Assembly (NCBI GenBank): GCA_041301185.1
Contig: JBFYSV010000173.1
Coordinates: 1 to 20,243 of the forward strand
From: JAQBDA01 sp041301185
GTDB lineage: Bacteria; Chloroflexota; Anaerolineae; Anaerolineales; UBA4823
Direction of reading: 5' to 3'
Length of the DNA: 20,243 nt
Shown here: one piece after another, positions 7,698 to 14,148 of the stretch
How positions within the stretch are numbered: the first letter of the stretch is position 1
How the letters are laid out: each line of letters starts with the position of its first letter
Translations under genes and position numbers: made by a program
Notes under the pieces: generated by a model
Told to the model about the DNA's origin: nothing
Databases searched by the model: none
The model's input: the letters and a program-made list of their open reading frames with translations, nothing else

Positions 7698-7716
7698 ATT
7701 GCTCCGCAATTTCTCT
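7698..7716 (+). terminator. Weak candidate terminator after the ABC-F gene
   Basis: ATTGC (7698-7702) and GCAAT (7706-7710) form a 5-bp stem with a 3-nt loop, followed by TTCTCT. It lies 6 nt after the ABC-F stop codon. The stem is short and AT-rich and the tract is interrupted, so the call is tentative. Confidence 0.3.
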
Positions 7717-7757
7717 CCAGAAGAACAAAGTACGGCTCAGCGCATTTAATCCAATGG

Positions 7758-7787
7758 TATAATCTTATTAGTTGGTCATTATGACCA
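7758..7787 (+). promoter_or_regulatory. Promoter and palindromic operator of the toxin-antitoxin pair
   Basis: TATAAT at 7758-7763 is a perfect -10 box in the same GGTATAAT context as the ABC-F promoter. Immediately downstream, TGGTCAT (7773-7779) and ATGACCA (7781-7787) form a perfect 7-bp inverted repeat around one central base, overlapping the expected transcription start. This is where a Phd/YefM antitoxin would be expected to bind for autorepression. A GAGGA ribosome binding site (7796-7800) follows, before ATG 7806. No clear -35 element is seen. Confidence 0.6.
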
Positions 7788-7805
7788 TTTTAAGCGAGGA
7801 CTGCT

Positions 7806-8150
7806 ATGGATTATATAAATGTAGCTGATGCGAAAAGTCGCTTCTCCGAGCTAATCAGCCGGGCAGCAGCAGGCGAGCGAATCATCATTCAACGCCGGCA
7901 ACGTCCTGTAGCCGTTTTAATTGGCTCCAGTGACCTAGAGCGATTGGAGCGAGCAGCAGACGCGGCTTTACGTCTTGCACTGGCGCTCGGACAAAATCGT
8001 GAAACCCTGGAAAAAGTAGAGCGGCGCGAGCTACACCCGGCAATGGCTGCTTTCGGGTTATGGCAAGAAGAGGCAGACCTGGCAAACCTGGTAGATAAAA
8101 TCGCGGAACTAAGACAGGGCAGTACTTCACGGCCCACAATCGATTTATGA
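7806..8150 (+). CDS. Phd/YefM-family antitoxin
   Basis: The 114-aa product begins MDYINVADAKSRFSELISRAAAGERIIIQRRQRPVAVLIG, the classic Phd/YefM N-terminal DNA-binding and dimerisation fold: the xINVxxAKSxFSELIxxAxxGExIIIxRxxxPVAVL pattern over residues 3-39. The remaining 70 residues are helical and charged, and probably include the toxin-neutralising segment near the C-terminus. The ribosome binding site GAGGA lies 5 nt upstream. The stop codon overlaps the toxin start by 4 nt (ATGA), giving translational coupling. The palindrome at 7773-7787 is a likely self-repression site. Base use looks more AT-rich than in neighbouring genes (not computed), consistent with a mobile addiction module. 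Confidence 0.9.
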   Translation: MDYINVADAKSRFSELISRAAAGERIIIQRRQRPVAVLIGSSDLERLERAADAALRLALALGQNRETLEKVERRELHPAMAAFGLWQEEADLANLVDKIAELRQGSTSRPTIDL

Positions 8151-8545
8151 AAATCCTGGACAGTGATCATTGTGTGGCAATTCTGCGCGCCAAGCTCGAT
8201 CTTTCTACGCGTGTCTCACCTGACGAGGAGCTTGCTATTACAGCAATCAGCGTAGGGGAATTGGTGCATGGCACAACCAAGTCACAGCGCTCTGCGGAAA
8301 ACATGGCCCGGCTGGATGTTTTGCTAGCCGCGCTGACCATCCTGCCATTTGACGAATGGTCAGCGCGGCGGTTTGGGCAGCTCAAAGCCAGTCTCGAAAA
8401 AGATGGCAAGATAATTAGCGATCTGGATTTGCAAATTGCCAGCATCGCCCTGGATATTGGCGCTACGCTGTTATCCCATAACCAGAAGCATTTCTATCGC
8501 CTGATCGATTCAGCCGGCTTGCTTCTGGAAGACTGGTTGGAATAG
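8147..8545 (+). CDS. VapC-like PIN-domain ribonuclease toxin
   Basis: The 132-aa product is a single PIN domain: MKILDSDHCVAIL at the start (Asp5, possibly Asp7), SVGELVHG (Glu38), ISDLDLQIASIAL (Asp92/Asp94) and the C-terminal ATLLSHNQKHFYRL followed by a closing strand. These acidic residues form the metal-binding site of Mg2+-dependent RNases in the VapC family, which usually cleave tRNA or rRNA. The fourth acidic position is replaced by His in HNQKHF, as in many VapC homologues. It overlaps the antitoxin gene by 4 nt. The RNA target cannot be told from sequence. It is convergent with the MFS gene, with 18 nt between the stop codons. Confidence 0.9.
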   Translation: MKILDSDHCVAILRAKLDLSTRVSPDEELAITAISVGELVHGTTKSQRSAENMARLDVLLAALTILPFDEWSARRFGQLKASLEKDGKIISDLDLQIASIALDIGATLLSHNQKHFYRLIDSAGLLLEDWLE

Positions 8546-8563
8546 TTTCTCCTCAGAGCCAGC

Positions 8564-9817
8564 CTAATCCGCCGGCGCCCCCTCGGCCAGGATCGGTTCG
8601 TCGCCGTTATAGCGGCGCAGTTGCGGCCAGCGGCGGGAGATCCAGCCCACCGCCAGCAGCGCCCCCACCCCGCCGCTGATAATAGCAACCGGCGCCCCAA
8701 AAAGCTGCGCTACCACCCCGGCTTCCACCTCCCCCAATTGCGGTCCCCCCATGAAGAAAATCTGGTTCACGCTGATCATCCGCCCGCGGATATAGTCCGG
8801 CGTCTGCAGCTGGCGGATCGTGTTGCGGATGACGGTGCTGACCGAGTCGGAAGCGCCGATGGCAACCAGCGCCGCCATCGCCACGGACAGGCTGCGCGCC
8901 AGCCCGAAGGTGATGGTTGCCAGCCCGAATGCCACCACCGCCCACAGGAAAACTTGCCCCTGGCGGCGGATGATCACCAGCTGGGACATGACCAGCGCTG
9001 CCAGCATGGCGCCAACTGCCTGGGCAGCCGAAAGCCAACCATATTCGATCGCGCCTACTCCCAAAACATCTCGGGCATACACCGGCATCAGCGTGTTGGC
9101 AGACGAGAAAAAAGTGGCGAAAAAGTCCAGGATCATAGTAGCCAGGATGATCGGGCTGCGCAAGATGAACTGAATCCCCTCGCGGATGGCGCTCAGGCTG
9201 ACCTCGGGGCGCTTGAGCGGGTCGGCTAGCTGCGCCACAGGACCCATCAGCACCAGGGCAATGATCACGCTGCCATAGCTAAGGGCGTTAATCAGGTAGG
9301 TGTAAGGCTGCCCCCAATAAGCGATGACCAGCCCGCTCAAAGCCGGACCGACGATTGCGCCTACCTGGAAGCCGATCGAGTTCAGGCTGAAGGCATTGGG
9401 TAAATCCTGGGCTGGCACCAGGTTGGGTACCAGCGACTGGCGAGACGGCGTATCGAATGCGACTGCCGTAGCTTGCAGAGCGGTCAACAAATAGATATGC
9501 CATAGACTGATCGTGCCCTGGAAAGTGAGCCAGGCTAATATCACCGCGGTCAGCGCCATGATGCTTTGAGTGACGAACAACAGCCTGCGACGATTGACCA
9601 CATCGGCGACTGCCCCGCCGATTAGCGAGAAGACCACAATCGGCACGATGCGCGCCAGACCCACCCCACCCAGGGCAATCGGTTGGTCGGTCAGGGTGCG
9701 GATATGCCAGAACAGCGCCCAGGTCTGCATCTGCGTTCCGGCGATGGAAACCGTCAACCCTATCCACAGGTAGCGGAAGCGGCGGTGATACAGGGCTGGA
9801 GGGATACGCAGGCGCAT
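8564..9817 (-). CDS. MFS transporter (DHA3/EntS-like drug or metabolite exporter)
   Basis: The 417-aa protein has about twelve hydrophobic segments and begins RRFRYLWIGLTVSIAGTQMQTWAL, typical of the MFS_3/DHA3 group that includes EntS-type exporters. The cytoplasmic loop between segments 2 and 3 carries GGAVADVVNRRRLL (67-80), matching MFS motif A. A second cytoplasmic loop contains KRPEVSLSAIREGIQFILRSP, another common feature of the subfamily. It would export small hydrophobic compounds or metabolites using the proton gradient; the substrate is unknown. It is the last gene of the operon EthD-M23-SDR-MFS, starting 8 nt after the SDR stop codon. Confidence 0.88.
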   Translation of the reverse strand: MRLRIPPALYHRRFRYLWIGLTVSIAGTQMQTWALFWHIRTLTDQPIALGGVGLARIVPIVVFSLIGGAVADVVNRRRLLFVTQSIMALTAVILAWLTFQGTISLWHIYLLTALQATAVAFDTPSRQSLVPNLVPAQDLPNAFSLNSIGFQVGAIVGPALSGLVIAYWGQPYTYLINALSYGSVIIALVLMGPVAQLADPLKRPEVSLSAIREGIQFILRSPIILATMILDFFATFFSSANTLMPVYARDVLGVGAIEYGWLSAAQAVGAMLAALVMSQLVIIRRQGQVFLWAVVAFGLATITFGLARSLSVAMAALVAIGASDSVSTVIRNTIRQLQTPDYIRGRMISVNQIFFMGGPQLGEVEAGVVAQLFGAPVAIISGGVGALLAVGWISRRWPQLRRYNGDEPILAEGAPAD

Positions 9818-9825
9818 TGATTATC

Positions 9826-10581
9826 TCAACACATAACCTTGCCACCATCGACATTGATCGCCTGCCCGGTCAGGTATGCAGCTCCGTCGCTACACAGGAA
9901 AAGCACCAGGTTGACCACATCCTCGGGCAATCCCAGCCTGCCCTGGGGAATATCTGCCAGCCACTTGTCCAGCATGGCTTCATCCTGACGCAAGGCAGCG
10001 GTCATCTCGGTTTCAATGACCCCCGGACAGACAGCATTAACCCGGATCCGGTAAGCAGCCAGCTCGCGAGCCGCTTCGCGGGTCAGCCCGATGAGGCCCA
10101 TCTTGCTGGCGACATACGCTCCCCGATCCTTCAGCCCGTGGGCTCGCCCGGCAATCGAGGCAATGTTGACAATCACCCCGCCGCCCTGCTCGCGCATCAC
10201 CCGCCCTACTGTTTGCAGGGTAAAAAACGACCCGCTCAGGTTGACGTCAATCGTCCTGCGCCAGTCCCACTCGTCCATATCCAGCAAGGCAGCGTGCGGC
10301 TCCACCCCGGCGTTATTGACCAAGATATCGATACGCCCCCAATCATCCAGCACCGCTTCAACCAGTGCCTGGACGGGCATTTTCATGGCGATATCGAACA
10401 CATAATCTTTGCTACGCCCGTCTGCCGCAGCGATGCGGCGCAGGGTCTCATCCAGGTTCACCGGGGTGAGGTCGTTGGCTGCCACCGATGCCCCGTGGCT
10501 GGCAAAAGCCTCGGCAATCGCCCGCCCGATGCCCCGCCCCGCCCCAGTCACCAGTACAACCTTATCTTTGAAGTCGAACAT
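9826..10581 (-). CDS. Short-chain dehydrogenase/reductase (SDR), classical type
   Basis: The protein is about 251 aa from ATG 10581, chosen over GTG 10587 because AGGTGG lies just upstream of the ATG. Counting from the GTG, it shows the cofactor motif TGAGRGIG (14-21), NNAG (91-94), catalytic Ser144 (NIAS), Tyr158 and Lys162 (YVASK), PGVIETEM (188-195) and the C-terminal INVDGGKVMC. Asp39 at the end of strand 2 (AANDLTP) suggests a preference for NAD(H). It resembles FabG-like 3-ketoacyl or sugar/alcohol dehydrogenases, but the substrate cannot be assigned. It lies between the M23 and MFS genes on the same strand, about 13 nt after the M23 stop codon. Confidence 0.9.
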   Translation of the reverse strand: MFDFKDKVVLVTGAGRGIGRAIAEAFASHGASVAANDLTPVNLDETLRRIAAADGRSKDYVFDIAMKMPVQALVEAVLDDWGRIDILVNNAGVEPHAALLDMDEWDWRRTIDVNLSGSFFTLQTVGRVMREQGGGVIVNIASIAGRAHGLKDRGAYVASKMGLIGLTREAARELAAYRIRVNAVCPGVIETEMTAALRQDEAMLDKWLADIPQGRLGLPEDVVNLVLFLCSDGAAYLTGQAINVDGGKVMC

Positions 10582-10594
10582 ATCCACCTGTCCC

Positions 10595-11323
10595 TTACTC
10601 CCGGCACACCGGGACCTCCCCCTGGTTCAGCTCGGCGTTGAGGGGCAAATTGAAATACGGCGAGGGATCGAGCGTATTGCGCATCTCCAGCTCGTTGCGG
10701 AAGCTCCCCTGCCCGTCGTCCAGCACAATCGAAAAATGCAGGTGGACTCCGGTGGGGTTATCCGGGTCGCCGGAGTAGTTGCCCTGGTAACCGAGCGGAG
10801 TCCCGGCTTCCACATACACTTCGCTGGTGCCGGGTGGGTATTCCGGGGAGATATAAGACCCGCCATCCGCATCTGCCATGTGGGTGTAATAGGTCCAGAT
10901 CTGGCGACCTGGCTGGAGAGGGTCTTCAGGAAGGCGAATGATCAGTGATGATTTCCAATCCGGCAAGCGGCTGAGATAGCCGCTGTATGCGGCCACCACG
11001 GGCGTCACCCCAGCGGCTTCACCGCCGAAGATATCCAATCCCTGGTGGCGGTGGCCCGGGCGGAACGAATCGCCCCAGATAAAACCAATATAGCCATCCG
11101 TCGGGAAGACAAACGGCGCGTTCGCGCAGGTCTCGCCGGCGCGAATGGTCCAATCCGCGTGCGCGGCAGGGTTGCTAAACCAGGTTCGCAGGCGGTTAAA
11201 GCGCGAAAGATCAGCAGCCAGGCTGGGCGAAGTGACGCCACGCAAAATAAAATAGCCGGCGACAATAGCCAGCACAAAGAATACACCCAGGATGAACCGC
11301 ACAGAAACCCTACCCGAATCCAT
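10595..11323 (-). CDS. M23-family metalloendopeptidase, membrane anchored
   Basis: The 242-aa protein has an N-terminal membrane helix or uncleaved signal (about 8-28) and an extracytoplasmic peptidase domain. Zinc-ligand motifs of LytM-type M23 enzymes are present: HQGLD (His93, Asp97), YTHMAD (His148) and HLHFS (His194, His196). The family cuts peptidoglycan cross-bridges or stem peptides, or processes other secreted peptides. ATG 11323 overlaps the stop of the upstream EthD-like gene by one base (TAATG), so translation is coupled, and a GGAG lies at 11335-11338. Being placed with an SDR and an exporter rather than with division genes is unusual. Confidence 0.92.
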   Translation of the reverse strand: MDSGRVSVRFILGVFFVLAIVAGYFILRGVTSPSLAADLSRFNRLRTWFSNPAAHADWTIRAGETCANAPFVFPTDGYIGFIWGDSFRPGHRHQGLDIFGGEAAGVTPVVAAYSGYLSRLPDWKSSLIIRLPEDPLQPGRQIWTYYTHMADADGGSYISPEYPPGTSEVYVEAGTPLGYQGNYSGDPDNPTGVHLHFSIVLDDGQGSFRNELEMRNTLDPSPYFNLPLNAELNQGEVPVCRE

Positions 11324-11697
11324 TACTCTGGTATCTCCTGGGCGTCCTCAGCGCTCTGCCCGATTTTGGCTTTAAACTTAAGGATATTCTCCAGATCGTC
11401 CTCTTTATGATCTGCCAGGTAGAGCGTCAACTGTCCGCGGGTCATTGCCTGGAGCAGCTTGCCTGCCGCCCGTCCCTGAGGTGAAGCCATCGCCACTCGG
11501 GCGTCATCCAGCGAATCAAAGAATAGCTCGTGGACAAATGCCACCGGCGCGTTGCCATACAATACCGAATCGACCCGGCTGGTTGCTTCGCGGCGTAAAC
11601 CGGGCATGCTCTCAACCTCGTGCAAGAATTGCGGCCAGGCCTCATCAAAAGCCGCCCAATTATCGAGCGGCCCGATCATAATCACCAGTTTATACAT
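11323..11697 (-). CDS. EthD-like small protein (dimeric alpha-beta barrel)
   Basis: The start at ATG 11697 is chosen because GGAG at 11706-11709 sits 8 nt upstream and the conserved-looking MYKLVIMIGP begins here; longer in-frame starts up to 11850 run through a palindromic repeat and are artefacts. The 124-aa product has the pattern of EthD-like dimeric ferredoxin-fold proteins: a starting strand, DNWAAFDEAWPQFLHEVESMPGLRREATSRV, then FVHELFFDSLDDARVAMASPQGRAAGKLL and a last strand TLYLADH. Members are small cytoplasmic proteins, some needed for ether degradation, most of unknown function. It is the first gene of the operon with M23, SDR and MFS. Confidence 0.78.
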   Translation of the reverse strand: MYKLVIMIGPLDNWAAFDEAWPQFLHEVESMPGLRREATSRVDSVLYGNAPVAFVHELFFDSLDDARVAMASPQGRAAGKLLQAMTRGQLTLYLADHKEDDLENILKFKAKIGQSAEDAQEIPE

Positions 11698-11716
11698 CTG
11701 ATTTTCTCCAGCGCCC

Positions 11717-11722
11717 ATTATA
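11717..11722 (-). promoter_or_regulatory. -10 box of the EthD-M23-SDR-MFS operon
   Basis: Read on the minus strand, GGGTATAATGGG contains a perfect TATAAT. A start about 7 nt downstream would give a leader of roughly 13 nt, just enough for the GGAG site at 11706-11709 and ATG 11697. No good -35 hexamer was found at 17 nt. It shares the GGTATAAT context of the ABC-F and toxin-antitoxin promoters. Confidence 0.5.
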
Positions 11723-11745
11723 CCCGCCAAAACAGCCCATGAATG

Positions 11746-11909
11746 GCGGCGAATCTTAGGGCAATTGCATTTGGTTAATTTGCCCCTACTGGAGGGGAGA
11801 GTTGGGGGTGTAACGGTGGGGCAAAGCCCACCGTTACACCCCCAAACCATCCATTTTATGGGATTGCGTCTGCAGAGTAGGGCACATGCAATCGCCCTGC
11901 GGCGAATCT
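11746..11909. repeat. Composite repeat region flanking a 19-bp hairpin
   Basis: This accounts for most of the 337-nt gap between the EthD-like gene and the gene at 12035. GCGGCGAATCT occurs at 11746-11756 and again, in the same direction, at 11899-11909. Just inside these, GGGCAATTGCAT (11759-11770) and ATGCAATCGCCC (11886-11897) are inverted copies matching at 11 of 12 positions. Between them lies the perfect hairpin at 11802-11845, also annotated here. The rest of the gap shows no reading frame with a ribosome binding site. Confidence 0.6.
11802..11845. repeat. Perfect 19-bp hairpin, related to the 5531-5611 element
   Basis: TTGGGGGTGTAACGGTGGG (11802-11820) and its exact reverse complement (11827-11845) enclose a 6-nt loop, GCAAAG. 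No T-run follows in either direction, and both flanking genes point away, so terminator function is unlikely. The right side ACACCCCCAAAC followed by CATTT matches the right arm and flank of the hairpin at 5531-5611. Confidence 0.8.
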
Positions 11910-12034
11910 CGGCTTAAGGGGTTTACTGGGCTAGGAGTTAAATGATGCTCCAGCTTTCATCCTGGAAAGCTCTAAGAAAAACTTTATTTTTATTGCCGGT
12001 TTTAATGGTAAGATTCCGCAGACCGGAGGTCAAA

Positions 12035-12412
12035 ATGGAAGAAAAAATAACAATCATTGAGGGTCCGCCTCCAACCTTTGAAGCAGTCAATGACGGGTGG
12101 GCGCTTGGTTTGAGCGAAGGCCCCAACCTGGGAGACATTGCTGTCACCCGGTTGCGCACCTTCAACGGTCCATCCCTGATCGAGCGCTGCTATCGCGCCT
12201 GGCACAACCAGAAAAGTATTCACCTGGAGTACCGTACCCCGGAAGGGCTTCAGGATCAGGCGCCGATCGTCGCCGCCCGCTACCTGGATTTAGATGAGGG
12301 GCAGATCCTTCTCCTGTGGGTCCGGCTGGTCGATGACCAGGTCGAGCTGGAGCTTGGCTATGACGATGGTGAAGAATCTGAGGACGACGGCTTTGGCGAC
12401 CTGCCAGAATAA
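12035..12412 (+). CDS. Small acidic protein of unknown function (125 aa)
   Basis: The start is fixed by GGAGG at 12025-12029, five bases before ATG 12035; an in-frame ATG at 11942 would add 31 residues without a ribosome binding site. I do not recognise a named family, though the style resembles hypothetical proteins of Anaerolineae. The body runs IIEGPPPTFEAVNDGWALGLSEGP, then VTRLRTFNGPSLIERCYRAWHNQKSIHLEYRTPEGL and a hydrophobic strand ILLLWVRLVDDQVELELGY, ending in a strongly acidic tail (DDGEESEDDGFGD). There is no signal peptide or membrane segment. It has its own strong terminator just downstream, so it is probably monocistronic. Confidence 0.75.
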   Translation: MEEKITIIEGPPPTFEAVNDGWALGLSEGPNLGDIAVTRLRTFNGPSLIERCYRAWHNQKSIHLEYRTPEGLQDQAPIVAARYLDLDEGQILLLWVRLVDDQVELELGYDDGEESEDDGFGDLPE

Positions 12413-12433
12413 ACTGGATTGACTGGTACACAC

Positions 12434-12467
12434 AATCCCCGGGGCAATCCCCCGGGGATTTGTTTTT
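12434..12467 (+). terminator. Rho-independent terminator after the 125-aa protein gene
   Basis: AATCCCCGGGG (12434-12444) and CCCCGGGGATT (12450-12460) form a perfect 11-bp stem with the 5-nt loop CAATC, followed by TGTTTTT. It lies 21 nt after the stop codon at 12412. This is the clearest intrinsic terminator in the window. Confidence 0.88.
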
Positions 12468-12604
12468 GTCAGTCCTTCAAGATACCTGGCTGATCATTTC
12501 GCCCAATCTGACGTTAAAATAAACGGGGATACGCAGCTGGTGGGTGATTGGGGGTATTCCACAGAACTGCGCAACTTCGAATCAGAATAAAGGATGGAGG
12601 TGGC

Positions 12605-13393
12605 ATGTCTGAAAAAGAATCTGTACTCCTAATGGAGCAAAGCGGTGGGGTACTGAAACTATGCCTCAACCGGCCAAAAGTCAACGCCATCAATGCTGAC
12701 CTGATCCAGGCCTTGCAGGCGGCTTTCCGCCAAGCAGAGCGCGACCCTCAGGTGCGCTGCGTGCTGCTGGCCGCGCGCGGCAGCACGTTCAGTGCCGGGC
12801 AAGATGTGAATGAGATCAGGCAGGCGCAAGGCACATCTTTTCGCGGCCACCTGCAATGCACGTACAACCCATTGATCCTGCAAATCCGCCGGCTTGGGAA
12901 ACCGGTCCTGGCGGCAATCAACGGATCGGTGTCAGGGGCTGCCCTGGGCATTGTCCTGGCTTGCGACCTGCGCATCGCTGTGGACACCGCTCGCTTTGTG
13001 GTGGGTTTTTCTGGAATTGGATTAGTACCGGATTCAGCGGTTTCACTATTGTTGCCAGCGCTGATCGGGCTAGGCAGGGCGTTTGAGTACACCTGCAGCA
13101 ATGCCCCACTGAACGCCCAACAGGCGCTTGCCCTGGGGCTGGTGAACCGGGTGGTACCGGCAGTCGAGCTAGAAAGCCAATCTGAGATGTGGGCATCCGC
13201 CCTGGCTCTCGGACCGGTGAGCACATTCGGGCTGGCAAAGCGCGCTTTCAACAAAGCAATCCTTGGGAACCTGGAAGAGGTGCTGGATTACGAAGCCTAT
13301 CTCCAGGATATAGCCGCCCAGGGTGAAGAACACCGCCAGGGTTTGCAGGCATTCCTGGAAAAGCGCCCGCCCAACTTCTATAATCTGAAATAG
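12605..13393 (+). CDS. Enoyl-CoA hydratase/isomerase (crotonase) family, PaaG-like
   Basis: The start at ATG 12605 follows GGAGG (12596-12600); an upstream in-frame start at 12548 lacks one. The 262-aa product has the crotonase fold. Oxyanion-hole segments are ARGSTFSAGQD (57-67) and NGSVSGAALG (106-115), followed by ACDLRIA and the GIGLVPDS motif (137-144). At the two catalytic Glu positions of true enoyl-CoA hydratases it has Gly115 and Phe135, but it keeps Asp143 in VPDS, the position used by PaaG-type ring-1,2-epoxyphenylacetyl-CoA isomerase and dienoyl-CoA isomerases. It is therefore more likely an isomerase than a hydratase. No other phenylacetate or beta-oxidation gene is nearby. Its last 16 bases overlap the 3' end of the rhomboid gene. 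Confidence 0.88.
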   Translation: MSEKESVLLMEQSGGVLKLCLNRPKVNAINADLIQALQAAFRQAERDPQVRCVLLAARGSTFSAGQDVNEIRQAQGTSFRGHLQCTYNPLILQIRRLGKPVLAAINGSVSGAALGIVLACDLRIAVDTARFVVGFSGIGLVPDSAVSLLLPALIGLGRAFEYTCSNAPLNAQQALALGLVNRVVPAVELESQSEMWASALALGPVSTFGLAKRAFNKAILGNLEEVLDYEAYLQDIAAQGEEHRQGLQAFLEKRPPNFYNLK

Positions 13394-14148
13394 ACCCCTA
13401 ACATCGCCAGGATGAAAAATAGCGCGGCCACCCCAACCCCCACACCAACGGCTGCGCCAGACCCGCGCTGATCCACCAAGCTGTAGTTAAGCGCACTCTG
13501 CTCAACCGTCAATAGCGGTCCTGCAAACCAGGCAAACAGGGCTCCACCTACCAGCCCGCCAATATGCCCCCAGTTATCGATACCCGGGGATAATCCGATA
13601 AACAGGTTGACCAGGGCGATTGTGACCAGGTTGATCAAGGCGCGCTGAGCACCTTTGCCGAACAATTTCCGGTTTTGGTACAGAAACACTCCCTCAGCAG
13701 CCAGCAAGCCGAAGATCGCCGTGGAAGACCCCAGCGAGGGAGCGCTGGAGAATAAGAACGAAAACACATTGCCAGCAAAGCCGCTGACAAAGTATAAAGC
13801 CAGGTAACGCCAGTGACCGTAGAAACGCTCCAGCCCTGGTCCAAATATGAGCAGGGCGTACATGTTAAAGGCAATATGCAGGATCGAGCCATGCAAAAAC
13901 ACCGGTGTGATCAACCGCCAGAACTGGCCTTCAACGATCAGTTCGTTGATCTTCATCCCGTACAGAGCGGGCAGGTCTGTTCCCACCAGCACGTTTTCTG
14001 TCGCCATTTGCAGCAAGTAGACCAGGACTGTCACCGCCAGGATGGTGTAGGTGACGACCGGTCGACTCTGAGGTTGTTGCACCATCACCTCTCTTGGCGC
14101 AGATGTCTGGGGAGGGTATGGGCTGGAGTATGGAGGCTCCTGGTTCAT
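13378..14148 (-). CDS. Rhomboid-family intramembrane serine protease
   Basis: The 256-aa protein has about seven hydrophobic segments after a 30-residue Pro/Gln/Ser-rich cytoplasmic start. Rhomboid landmarks are EGQFWRLITPVFLHGSILHIAFNMYAL (73-99), with His86, His91 and Asn95, then LGSSTAIFG (139-147) with catalytic Ser142 in a GxSx motif, and NWGHIGGLVGG (192-202) with catalytic His195. It should cut single-pass membrane proteins within the membrane; substrates are unknown. Its ATG overlaps the gmk stop codon by 4 nt (ATGA), so its translation is coupled to gmk. Its 3' end overlaps the convergent crotonase gene by 16 bp. Confidence 0.95.
   Translation of the reverse strand: MNQEPPYSSPYPPQTSAPREVMVQQPQSRPVVTYTILAVTVLVYLLQMATENVLVGTDLPALYGMKINELIVEGQFWRLITPVFLHGSILHIAFNMYALLIFGPGLERFYGHWRYLALYFVSGFAGNVFSFLFSSAPSLGSSTAIFGLLAAEGVFLYQNRKLFGKGAQRALINLVTIALVNLFIGLSPGIDNWGHIGGLVGGALFAWFAGPLLTVEQSALNYSLVDQRGSGAAVGVGVGVAALFFILAMLGVYFRL

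Noticed and set aside
9817..10641. 274-aa plus-strand frame
   Set aside because: It is antisense to the SDR gene with its full set of catalytic motifs.
11698..11850. N-terminal extension of the EthD-like protein
   Set aside because: It translates a promoter and a hairpin repeat; the ribosome binding site and conserved start support ATG 11697.
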